Assembly: GCF_017745275.1 (NCBI RefSeq) | Contig: NZ_JAGHZS010000005.1 | Span: forward strand, 124,001-188,000 | Direction of reading: 5' to 3' | Length of the DNA stretch: 64,000 bases | Source: Chitinophaga sp. | Lineage (GTDB): Bacteria > Bacteroidota > Bacteroidia > Chitinophagales > Chitinophagaceae | Part shown: piece by piece, positions 25,105 to 32,750 of the stretch | Position numbering within the stretch: the stretch's first letter is position 1 | Layout of the letters: each line of letters opens with the position of its first letter | The notes under the pieces: generated by a model | The model's database searches: none | Told to the model about the DNA's origin: nothing | The model's input: the letters and a program-made list of their open reading frames with translations, nothing else | Position numbers and translations under genes: made by a program

Positions 25105-25796
25105 GATACCAATACTTTTTGGGCGGCCTCATAATCTTCCGGAATGCCGATATCGATGAAATAAGTATCGCTGACGAAGCCGAATAAGCGGCCCGCAGCG
25201 GCGCCTGGCTCCAGGACTTCCTTCTCAAAAGAAAATTTTTCCGGTAAAGACAAGCTATGTAAAAAGTCGGTATTCGTCAGGTAAATGCCTCCGTTGATCA
25301 GTCCTGCTGCACAGAACTTCTTTTCATGAAAAGCGCTGATGCGTTGTTGTGCATCCAGTTCTATGCTGCCATAGCGGTCAAATTGCTGCATGGGTTTCAG
25401 TGCCAGCGACAGTGGACTTTGCCGGTCGTGATGAAACCGGGAGAATGCTGCCAGATCTACATCGAAGTAAGTATCACCGTTGACAATAAATGCTTCTTTG
25501 CCTTCCAATGCCGGCAAAGCGTGTAGTATGCCGCCACCGGTGCCCAGCGGCTCCGGCTCAACGGTAAAGGATACACGTAGCGGCAAGGCCGTGTTGTTGC
25601 ACCAGCTGATCACTTGTTCGGATAAATACCCCAGGGATAATACGGCGTGGGTGATGCCTTGTTTGTGGAGATACTGCAGCAGGTAGTATAAAAACGGATG
25701 ATCGCCCAAAGGCGCCATACATTTGGGCTTATCAGCCACTACACTACGCAGGCGTGTACCTAAGCCTCCGGCAAGTACAATACATTCGTGCACCAT
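25101..25796 (-). CDS. hddC: D-glycero-alpha-D-manno-heptose 1-phosphate guanylyltransferase-type nucleotidyltransferase
   Basis: 231 residues. The N-terminal LAGGLGTRLRSVVADKPKCMAPLG is the nucleotide-binding signature of sugar-1-phosphate nucleotidyltransferases, with GGGILHAL and the metal-binding NGDTYFD following near 85-110. Together with gmhA, gmhB and the heptose kinase gene this is best read as HddC, producing GDP-D-glycero-alpha-D-manno-heptose; an ADP or CDP product cannot be excluded from sequence. Its start overlaps gmhA by one base (ATGA-type) and its end overlaps gmhB, showing translational coupling. Confidence 0.86.
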   Translation of the reverse strand: MVHECIVLAGGLGTRLRSVVADKPKCMAPLGDHPFLYYLLQYLHKQGITHAVLSLGYLSEQVISWCNNTALPLRVSFTVEPEPLGTGGGILHALPALEGKEAFIVNGDTYFDVDLAAFSRFHHDRQSPLSLALKPMQQFDRYGSIELDAQQRISAFHEKKFCAAGLINGGIYLTNTDFLHSLSLPEKFSFEKEVLEPGAAAGRLFGFVSDTYFIDIGIPEDYEAAQKVLVS

Positions 25797-26371
25797 CAGG
25801 CAAACAGGTTGTTTTCTACTATTTCACAAATAATATGTCCTACGGTGATATGTGCTTCCTGTATGCGCGGGGTATCTGTAGAAGGAATATTGATCAGGTA
25901 GTCGCTTCCTGCTTTCATCTTACCACCGGTGCTGCCAGTCATGCTCACTATGATCATACCTTGTTCTTTCGCCACTTTGATAGCTTCCAGGAGGTTCGCA
26001 GAATTACCGGAAGTAGAAATCGCTACCAGCACATCGCCGGGGCGACCTATTCCTCTCAGGATGCGGGCGTATACCTGGTCGTAGCCGTAGTCGTTGCCTA
26101 CCGCCGTCATATACGAAGTGTTGCAGTGGAGCGCTTCAGCGTACAAAGGCATGCGGTCTTTATAAAAGCGACCGGAGAACTCTGCTGCCAGATGTTGTGC
26201 ATCCGCTGCGCTACCGCCGTTGCCACAAAAAAGAATTTTATGATCTGTTTGCAGGCTGTGGGTAATGGTATCAGCTACCACTTTTATCGTGTTCAACAGT
26301 GGCTCATCCTGGCAAATGGCTTCTTTTACCGATATACTTTCGCGGAGCTTGTTGATAATTTGTTGTTTCAT
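25796..26371 (-). CDS. gmhA: Sedoheptulose 7-phosphate isomerase
   Basis: 191 residues with a single SIS domain: FCGNGGSAADAQHLAAEF (about 49-66), AISTSGNSANLLEAI (about 115-130) and the C-terminal IQEAHITVGHIICE helix with the catalytic Glu and His of GmhA. It converts sedoheptulose 7-phosphate to D-glycero-D-manno-heptose 7-phosphate, the first step of the heptose pathway. It is 27 bp after the kinase gene and overlaps hddC by one base. Confidence 0.93.
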   Translation of the reverse strand: MKQQIINKLRESISVKEAICQDEPLLNTIKVVADTITHSLQTDHKILFCGNGGSAADAQHLAAEFSGRFYKDRMPLYAEALHCNTSYMTAVGNDYGYDQVYARILRGIGRPGDVLVAISTSGNSANLLEAIKVAKEQGMIIVSMTGSTGGKMKAGSDYLINIPSTDTPRIQEAHITVGHIICEIVENNLFA

Positions 26372-26398
26372 AAAACAGGTTTTTGATTTGGTGTAGCC

Positions 26399-27424
26399 TT
26401 AAATACTCCAGGTTTGAATACCATGGTTGGTAAAGGTATAGCGTTTTACATCGCCACCAAAACCACTCAGGGCATCTACTACTGCGAAGCGGGTATTTTT
26501 AGGGCAATAGAAGATCATAAAGCCACCGCCGCCTGCACCTGAAATTTTGCCTCCGCTGGCGCCGGCTTTGCGGGCTGCTTCGTATATTTCATCGAGTTGG
26601 GGATTGGTGATGCCTTTGGCCATCTTCTTTTTATATTCAAATCCGTAATCCAGGATTTCACCGATTTTATCAATGGTACCTCTTAATAATGCTTCCTTCA
26701 TCATCACCGCCTGTTCTTTCAGGTGGTGCATGGCTTCAATGGAAGCGTCTTTTTTATCAGTTACGTTTTTCTGTTGTTCTGAGATGATGGAGGACGATAA
26801 GCGGCTGGTAGAGGTATAGAATAATACCAGGTTGTTTTCCAGCTCGTGCAGGTTGGTTTCCTTGATGCGGAGCGGGTTTACAATTACTTTATCGCCTTTG
26901 TAAAACTCCATGAAATTTACGCCGCCGAAAGTGGCTGCATACTGATCCTGTTTACCACCAGCCTGTTGGAGGTCTTCCCGCTCAATAGAATACGCGAGGT
27001 GAGCCATGTCGTACTCCCCCAACGGCAGTTTCAGCCATTCTGCAAATGCGCCAAGCACGGCTACTACCAGGGTAGAAGAAGTGCCTAAACCGGATCCGGC
27101 AGGTGCATCTACAAAGGTAGTCAGCTTAAAACCAGTGGCCGGCAGTGAACCATAATCATTTTGCACCCGGTTAATCACTCCTTTGAGAATATCCAGTGTA
27201 CCATCTAACGGTAAAGGGTATACGGCATCATAGGAAGCGGTTTCTCTTCTGTCGGCACATTCAAAAATTATTTTACCATCCGTACGTGGTTCTATTGCAG
27301 CACGGGCATATAAAGAGATGGTAGCATTGAGAATGGCGCCACCGTATAAATCCGAGTACGGACTTACATCTGTGCCACCACCAGCGAGGCCAATTCGTAA
27401 AGGAGCTTTGCTTCTGTATATCAT
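26399..27424 (-). CDS. hddA: D-glycero-alpha-D-manno-heptose 7-phosphate kinase (GHMP family)
   Basis: Start ATG 27424 is chosen because MIYRSKAPLRIGLAGGGTD is the family N-terminus; a longer frame to 27463 would read into repeat copy C. 341 residues. The GHMP ATP loop is PAGSGLGTSSTLVVA (about 100-115), and the C-terminal motif is ISGAGGGGFMIFYCP. HddA phosphorylates heptose 7-phosphate at C1 in the alpha form for the GDP branch; the neighbouring guanylyltransferase supports this over a fucose or galactose kinase role. It is separated from the upstream glycosyltransferase gene by 129 bp occupied by repeat C, which may reduce readthrough. Confidence 0.9.
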   Translation of the reverse strand: MIYRSKAPLRIGLAGGGTDVSPYSDLYGGAILNATISLYARAAIEPRTDGKIIFECADRRETASYDAVYPLPLDGTLDILKGVINRVQNDYGSLPATGFKLTTFVDAPAGSGLGTSSTLVVAVLGAFAEWLKLPLGEYDMAHLAYSIEREDLQQAGGKQDQYAATFGGVNFMEFYKGDKVIVNPLRIKETNLHELENNLVLFYTSTSRLSSSIISEQQKNVTDKKDASIEAMHHLKEQAVMMKEALLRGTIDKIGEILDYGFEYKKKMAKGITNPQLDEIYEAARKAGASGGKISGAGGGGFMIFYCPKNTRFAVVDALSGFGGDVKRYTFTNHGIQTWSI

Positions 27425-27446
27425 GGTCGTTTTTTTGAGCGGAAGG

Positions 27447-27557
27447 CTGAAAGCATAAAGCAAAAAGCTATTGAAGCGGTTGATGAAAGCGAAAGATGGT
27501 ATTTAAATAATCCGCTATTATCAATCGCTTCAATAGCTTTTTGCTTTATGCTTTCAG
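27447..27557. repeat. Heptamer-armed palindromic repeat, copy C
   Basis: Arms 27447-27484 and 27520-27557 match over 38 bp with one G-T wobble (27479/27525). Units AAAGCAT, AAAGCAA and AAAGCTA lead into the inner stem TTGAAGCG. The right arm overlaps the stop codon of the glycosyltransferase gene (27554-27556), so the repeat edge sets the last codons of that protein. It lies within a minus-strand operon. Confidence 0.87.
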
Positions 27558-28687
27558 CTTTCTGCTAAATGATGTATTTCTTTCGCCAACCGGCTCCAGG
27601 AGTATTGTAATTTTTCTTTGCGCAATGCGGCAACCATATCGGCTTCCCGGTTGTCCACGAAGTATTTTTCAATGGCAGCAGCAATGGAAGCCGGATCAGG
27701 CTCGGCCTGGAAGCCTACTACGCCATCAGGCACCATTTCTACCAGTCCGCCTACATTGGTGACTACCATTGGTTTTTCGAAATGATAGGCAATCTGCGAA
27801 ATACCGCTCTGTGTGGCGCTTTTGTAAGGTTGTACTACAAGGTCGGCCGCGCAGAAGTAATTTTTAACGGCTTCATTGGGAATGAAATCGGTGTGCATCA
27901 ACACCCGATCTCCCAGGTGCAGCTTATTCAGCAGCTCCAGGTAAGGAGCGGAATCTTCGTAATATTCACCGGCAACGATAGCATGAACATCCAGTTTTTT
28001 CAGGCGTTCGTCAGCCATGGCTTCCAGTAGTAAATCCAGTCCTTTATACTGGCGAATGAATCCAAAAAACAGGATATATCGTTTGCCTGGCTGGAGCTTC
28101 AACTGGGCCCTGGCGGCTTCTTTGGTAATCAGCGCGCCGTAGTTATCGTAAATAGGATGGGGGATGAGCGTGGCTTTCTTCACCGGCTCAAATACACGCA
28201 AATCGTTCAATACTGACTGGCTCATGGCCACGAAAGCATCTACAGGCTTGAGAAAGTATTTGGTAAAAGCTACATCGCCGGGGCGTTTTTCATGCGGTAC
28301 TACGTTATCCAGTACTGCAATCACTTTCGTGTGTTTGCGTTTACCCAGGCGAAGGAGAGAACCCAGTGAGGGGCCCATAATAGGCAGCCAGTATTTGGAG
28401 ATGATGATATCCGGGTTCATTTTCCGGATTTTCCGGCCTACTATTAACCAGTTCAGCGGGTTCACAGAATTGATGAGCCGTTTGATGGTCAGGTGTTTGG
28501 GCGCAGGATCAGTAGAGTATTGGCTTTTGCCAGGGAAAAACAGTTTGGGATACTGAAGGGTGAACGTCCATATTTCCACTTCGTCTGTTTGCTGTAATTC
28601 CTCTGCCAGTCGCTCGTTATAAGCAGCCAGCCCACCCCGGAAAGGATAGGCTGTACCTAAAATCAGTATTTTCTTCTTGTTAGCCAT
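27554..28687 (-). CDS. GT4-type glycosyltransferase
   Basis: 377 residues with two Rossmann-like halves (GT-B fold). The N-terminal half starts KKKILILGTAYPFRGGLAAYNERLAEEL, with the glycine-rich acceptor loop; the C-terminal half has ILFFGFIRQYKGLDLLLEA (about 200-220) and the nucleotide-sugar binding segment PYKSATQSGISQIAYHFEKPMVVTNVGGLVEMV. No transmembrane segment; probably peripheral at the inner membrane. It likely transfers a sugar, perhaps the heptose made by the adjacent genes, to a lipid-linked or surface glycan; that link is inferred from the operon. The protein ends within the palindromic repeat. Confidence 0.9.
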   Translation of the reverse strand: MANKKKILILGTAYPFRGGLAAYNERLAEELQQTDEVEIWTFTLQYPKLFFPGKSQYSTDPAPKHLTIKRLINSVNPLNWLIVGRKIRKMNPDIIISKYWLPIMGPSLGSLLRLGKRKHTKVIAVLDNVVPHEKRPGDVAFTKYFLKPVDAFVAMSQSVLNDLRVFEPVKKATLIPHPIYDNYGALITKEAARAQLKLQPGKRYILFFGFIRQYKGLDLLLEAMADERLKKLDVHAIVAGEYYEDSAPYLELLNKLHLGDRVLMHTDFIPNEAVKNYFCAADLVVQPYKSATQSGISQIAYHFEKPMVVTNVGGLVEMVPDGVVGFQAEPDPASIAAAIEKYFVDNREADMVAALRKEKLQYSWSRLAKEIHHLAES

Positions 28688-28718
28688 AGTTACAAATTAC
28701 GAATAATGAATTACCGGA

Positions 28719-29717
28719 TTAAAGCTGGCGGTCAGCGAGCTTCGACAGTTGTAAATCGTCATCCGTAACATTTTGGGTATGGTCCATCCGTTCTTCTACC
28801 AGGTAAATATTACGTTCGGTAGCGTTACGGGTAACCAGTTCACCGATAAACCCGGTCAGGAATAACTGGGAACCGATGATCATACATAACAGCCCAAGAT
28901 AAAACAGGGGTCTGTCTGTCATATTCACTTTATCAAAAAATATTTTTGCAATTGCCAGGTACAGTGCTATCACAAAACCCACAAAAAACGACAGGGAACC
29001 CAGGGCGCCAAACAGGTGCATAGGGCGTTTGCCGAATTTGCCGATAAACATGATGGTGGCCAGATCCAGGAAGCCGTTGATAAAACGTTCCAATCCGAAT
29101 TTGGTAACACCGTATTTGCGGGCGCGGTGCTCTACTACTTTTTCGCCAATTTTACGGAAACCGTTCCATTTGGCGATGACCGGAATGTAGCGGTGCATTT
29201 CGCCATATACTTCTATTGACTTCACCACTTTTTTGCGGTACGACTTCAAACCACAGTTCATGTCGTGCAGCTTTACACCGCTCATACGGGTAGTGGTAAA
29301 GTTGTATAATTTAGAAGGCAGGTTTTTAGTAACAGCGTTGTCGTAACGTTTCTTTTTCCATCCGCTCACGAGGTCATATCCATCTTCCACAATCATGCGG
29401 TATAATTCAGGAATTTCGTCGGGACTATCCTGCAGGTCAGCATCCATTGTGATGACAACATCTCCCTGGGCAGCGCTGAAACCTTCATTCAGTGCAGCAG
29501 ATTTACCATAGTTGCGTTGGAATTTGATGCCTTTGATATGTGGGTTTTTCGCAGCCAGTTGTTGAATTACTCCCCACGAGTCGTCGGTACTTCCATCATC
29601 GATCATCCACACTTCATAGGTGAAGTGATGTGCATCCATGACTCTTTCAATCCATGCAGCCAGCTCTGGTAAAGATTCTTCTTCGTTTTTTAAAGGAACG
29701 ATTACGGATATGTTCAT
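28719..29717 (-). CDS. GT2 glycosyltransferase with two membrane helices (DPM1/ArnC-like)
   Basis: 332 residues. The GT-A domain opens with ISVIVPLKNEEESLPEL, has DDGSTDDSW and the metal-binding TMDADLQDSPDEI (about 93-105). The C-terminus holds two hydrophobic helices (about 232-258 and 270-292). This is the layout of polyprenyl-phosphate sugar transferases such as ArnC and GtrB, which load a sugar onto a lipid carrier on the cytoplasmic face. Situated between DUF4199 and the GT4 gene, it probably takes part in the same surface-glycan pathway. The donor sugar cannot be read from the sequence. Confidence 0.92.
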   Translation of the reverse strand: MNISVIVPLKNEEESLPELAAWIERVMDAHHFTYEVWMIDDGSTDDSWGVIQQLAAKNPHIKGIKFQRNYGKSAALNEGFSAAQGDVVITMDADLQDSPDEIPELYRMIVEDGYDLVSGWKKKRYDNAVTKNLPSKLYNFTTTRMSGVKLHDMNCGLKSYRKKVVKSIEVYGEMHRYIPVIAKWNGFRKIGEKVVEHRARKYGVTKFGLERFINGFLDLATIMFIGKFGKRPMHLFGALGSLSFFVGFVIALYLAIAKIFFDKVNMTDRPLFYLGLLCMIIGSQLFLTGFIGELVTRNATERNIYLVEERMDHTQNVTDDDLQLSKLADRQL

Positions 29718-29732
29718 CTTAATAGAATAGTA

Positions 29733-30269
29733 TTATAATTGCTGCCCTTGGGCTGGTTTCTTACGTATGATCAGTGAAATAATCGCTGATATAATAAAAT
29801 AGGAAATAACCAATTTCAGGAAATCCATGAACGATTTGGCCAGGCCAACATGGAAATCTGTTTTTGCCAGTTCATCCAGTTGTTTGTCTATTTCCTCCTG
29901 TGGCGCCTTAAACCTGTGCAATAATTTGGCCGTAGATTCCAACAGGTTTTGTTTTAATGCATCTACCAATTGCGGATCAATGTATTTATACAGGATGTAT
30001 TGGTAAACTGTTATGATAGCAGCACCAATAATAAAAGTAGTAAATACAGGTTTCAATGCGTCTTTAAAAGAGATCAGCCCGCCCAGTTGTTTTTTCTTTT
30101 CTTTTCCAGCCAGTACTGCAAATACAATAAAAACAGCCATTTGGATAAGACCATTCCACCAGGAGAATAATATTTCAGGTCCTGCCACGTAAGTCAATAC
30201 ATTTAAAAATACGATGACAATACCACCTACTATTCCCCATTTCACGCCTGGGTTAGAGTTTTGCTGCAT
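29733..30269 (-). CDS. DUF4199 membrane protein
   Basis: 178 residues with four predicted membrane helices (about 12-32, 36-52, 74-94 and 142-165) and a soluble loop of charged helices between the third and fourth. The pattern GGLISFKDALKPVFTTFIIGA after the second helix is typical of DUF4199 proteins, which are common in Bacteroidota and often sit next to GT2 and dihydroorotase-like genes. No function is known. It is 5 bp after the dihydroorotase-like gene and 15 bp before the GT2 gene. Confidence 0.82.
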   Translation of the reverse strand: MQQNSNPGVKWGIVGGIVIVFLNVLTYVAGPEILFSWWNGLIQMAVFIVFAVLAGKEKKKQLGGLISFKDALKPVFTTFIIGAAIITVYQYILYKYIDPQLVDALKQNLLESTAKLLHRFKAPQEEIDKQLDELAKTDFHVGLAKSFMDFLKLVISYFIISAIISLIIRKKPAQGQQL

Positions 30270-30274
30270 ATAGG

Positions 30275-31540
30275 TTAATTATTTATATGAAAAACGGGTC
30301 CATTCACAGTGGCATATACTTTACCCTTCAGTTGTTCGCCAATATACGCTGAATTTTTGGACCGGGAAGCAATATGTCCAGTGGTAAACTGCCAGCTGGT
30401 TTCCGGATCAAATACGGTCAGATTAGCGGTGGCGCCTTCCTGCAGCACGGGTTGTGTGAGCCCGAATATTTTACGTGGCTGTATGGTCAGCATATTAATC
30501 AACTGCTCTAATGGTAGCTGGGGCAGGTATTGTCTGAGTACACCAAAGGTGCTTTCCAGGCCGATCATACCATTTTTCGCATATTCAAATTCCAGCTGTT
30601 TGGCGTCCCAGTCCTGCGGCAGGTGATGGGTCGCAATGCAGTCGATAGTACCATGTAATACGGCTTCCTGCAAAGCTTTCACGTCGTCTGCAGTACGCAG
30701 TGGCGGATTTACTTTCAGGTGGGTATCGTAATTAATGAGGCGGGCGTCAGTGAGTGACAGGTGATACGGCGTAACAGAGCAGGTAACTTTTACACCGTCT
30801 GCTTTTGCGGCGGCAATCAGTTCCACGGCTTTGCGGGTGCTGATGCCGGTAAAGTGAATGCGGGAGTCGGTGTATTTAGCCAGCTCAATATCGCGTTGTA
30901 TAATCAGTTCTTCCGCCAGCGCAGGTTTCCCTGGCATGCCCAGCTGGGTAGAGTAAATGCCTTCGTTCATGAGTCCGTGGGCAGAAATGCTCTGGTCGTC
31001 AGGTAATTGTATCAGGGTGCCGTCAAAAGCCTTGATATATTGCAGGGCTTTTAGCATTAACCCCGGCGATTGTAAAGGTTTCAGGCCATCAGAAAATGCA
31101 ACGGCGCCTGCCTGCTGCATTTCATACATTTCCGCCAGGCCGGTGCCTTCCACATTTTTAGTGGCTGCGCCAATTGGCAGAACAGTTGCAGCCGAATGGC
31201 GGGTTCTGCTCAGTACATATTCGATTTGCGGTTTGGTATGCAATGCCGGCTGGGTGTTAGGCACAATCATCACGGTAGTATATCCACCGGTGGCTGCTGC
31301 CTTGATGCCGCTTTGCAAGTCCTCCTTATGTTCCTGTCCGGGATCGCAGAAATGTGCGAAAACATCCATCCAGCCGGCGGAAACATGCAGGTTATTACCT
31401 GAAATGACCGTCGCACGTGCATCTTCAAGGTTGTCTGCCACCTGTTGAATGATGCCGTTCTGGATAGAAATATCTTTTTGCTGCCCATGCAGGGGAGAGG
31501 AAGGCGCTATAATCTTTACGTTCTTGAGTAGTATGTGCAT
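30275..31540 (-). CDS. Dihydroorotase-like protein, metal ligands lost (PyrC')
   Basis: 421 residues with the whole amidohydrolase-superfamily layout of class I dihydroorotases (about 45-380). The catalytic positions are replaced. The usual D-x-H-x-H-x-R is DVFAHFC (Phe61, His63, Cys65); H-ED becomes LPDD (about 179-182); H-x-ST becomes GIST (about 232-235); IATDHAPH becomes IATHHLPQ (302-309, His305 for the catalytic Asp). A hydrolase reaction is therefore unlikely. Inactive dihydroorotase homologues that stabilise aspartate transcarbamoylase are known in other bacteria, and this type seems common in Bacteroidota annotated simply as dihydroorotase. It heads the nine-gene unit from a promoter at 31583. 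Confidence 0.87.
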   Translation of the reverse strand: MHILLKNVKIIAPSSPLHGQQKDISIQNGIIQQVADNLEDARATVISGNNLHVSAGWMDVFAHFCDPGQEHKEDLQSGIKAAATGGYTTVMIVPNTQPALHTKPQIEYVLSRTRHSAATVLPIGAATKNVEGTGLAEMYEMQQAGAVAFSDGLKPLQSPGLMLKALQYIKAFDGTLIQLPDDQSISAHGLMNEGIYSTQLGMPGKPALAEELIIQRDIELAKYTDSRIHFTGISTRKAVELIAAAKADGVKVTCSVTPYHLSLTDARLINYDTHLKVNPPLRTADDVKALQEAVLHGTIDCIATHHLPQDWDAKQLEFEYAKNGMIGLESTFGVLRQYLPQLPLEQLINMLTIQPRKIFGLTQPVLQEGATANLTVFDPETSWQFTTGHIASRSKNSAYIGEQLKGKVYATVNGPVFHINN

Positions 31541-31575
31541 GCTTTACGTTCTATACCTGTCCGAAAATACAGGGG

Positions 31576-31583
31576 CAAATGTA
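31576..31583 (-). promoter_or_regulatory. -7 box of the pyrC'-glycosyltransferase-heptose unit
   Basis: The minus strand reads TACATTTG at 31583-31576, a perfect TAnnTTTG box, 36 bp before the pyrC' start. No good TTG is found at -33, so strength is uncertain. No other promoter is evident within the nine-gene unit. Confidence 0.45.
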
Positions 31584-31677
31584 ACATAAAACTGTTAATT
31601 GTTGAAGTCGGCCTGCCCGGACTTGTTCAGGTTGGTATGATAATTGAAAATGCAGGGGTAGCAGATCAAAATAACTA

Positions 31678-32637
31678 ATGATGATTGACTATCTTACTAA
31701 CCTCGTAGCTCGGATATGCGACCGCTCGGAACAATTGCATAATGGCCAGACCACCAGCTGGCAGGCACTTCGCGAGGCGGAGCAACTCGCAAATCATGCA
31801 TATATTCCCCTGCTGTACCAATACATTGACCAGGAATCCGACAAAGATAAACGTCGCGCCGCTTTATTTATCATCACTCAGCTCTCCAGAAACACCAATG
31901 ACCCTGAAGTAATCCGGTTTTTATTAGATCGCCTCAGAATAGAGCAGGATGCTGATATGATTACCGCTATTCAACAGGACCTTGAACGCGGCCTTACTAT
32001 TCCGGGATATATCAACCTGGAACCATTGCTCAATAATACTTTATCGGTTAATAATAATATACGTCGTTCCGCCCTGCTGGCGCTGAAAGGCACCCATAAC
32101 CCCGCAGTGGAAGACTGGGCATTGTCCCTGTTAAAACGGACGTCCAACGAGTACGACATCTACTATATTACTTTATTACTGCATAAAATAGGTACGCAAA
32201 AAAGCGTTCCTGCTTTGCGCAGACTACTGGAATACCACCGGCAGGACGTTAAAAGTCTCGCTTTCGCTACCATGGCGGACATTGAAAAGGAAAAAGAAGC
32301 GATGTTTTACCAGCGCTATCTTTTGCGTGGACAATTGAAATTTGAGGCCATGGAAGCTATCTACAAATATGCAGATGAAAAGGCCATACAAGCCGTGACC
32401 GCAAGGATTACGGAGCTGTTGTCGAAACGGCGCAGCAGCGCGCGTATGACCATAGAAACGGTGAAGAATGGATTTACGGACCTGATGCTCGGCATGGAGT
32501 TTCTATTCCGGTTCCGTACTGCAAAAGCGGAGATCAAAAAAACATTTTCCTGGATCACCGAAACCAGGGCCGATTACTTACTACCAGAAGAAAAAGAATG
32601 GGTGAGAAGACACCTGGCAAGTAACCAACAGGCATAA
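31678..32637 (+). CDS. HEAT-repeat protein
   Basis: 319 residues, wholly alpha-helical with no signal peptide or membrane segment. Paired helices such as AYIPLLYQYIDQESDKDKRRAALFIITQL (about 41-70), RRSALLALKGTHNPAVEDWALSLL and TQKSVPALRRLLEYHRQDVKSLAFATMADI are typical HEAT-like repeats, so it is a probable protein-binding scaffold in the cytoplasm. ATG 31678 and 31681 are adjacent; the choice does not matter. It diverges from the pyrC' promoter and ends before a terminator. The partner is unknown. Confidence 0.75.
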   Translation: MMIDYLTNLVARICDRSEQLHNGQTTSWQALREAEQLANHAYIPLLYQYIDQESDKDKRRAALFIITQLSRNTNDPEVIRFLLDRLRIEQDADMITAIQQDLERGLTIPGYINLEPLLNNTLSVNNNIRRSALLALKGTHNPAVEDWALSLLKRTSNEYDIYYITLLLHKIGTQKSVPALRRLLEYHRQDVKSLAFATMADIEKEKEAMFYQRYLLRGQLKFEAMEAIYKYADEKAIQAVTARITELLSKRRSSARMTIETVKNGFTDLMLGMEFLFRFRTAKAEIKKTFSWITETRADYLLPEEKEWVRRHLASNQQA

Positions 32638-32657
32638 ATATTTCTAATGATAGCTAC

Positions 32658-32693
32658 ATGCAGCGGGGAACACGTTTCCTCGCTGCATTTTTT
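32658..32693 (+). terminator. Intrinsic terminator after the HEAT gene
   Basis: ATGCAGCG pairs with CGCTGCAT, and after one mismatch GGAA pairs with TTCC; six T follow the hairpin. Confidence 0.82.
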
Positions 32694-32750
32694 GTTGAAC
32701 GGCAGGGAAGCTAACAGCTAAAGCCTTAATTTAGCTCCCCAAAAAGAGAG

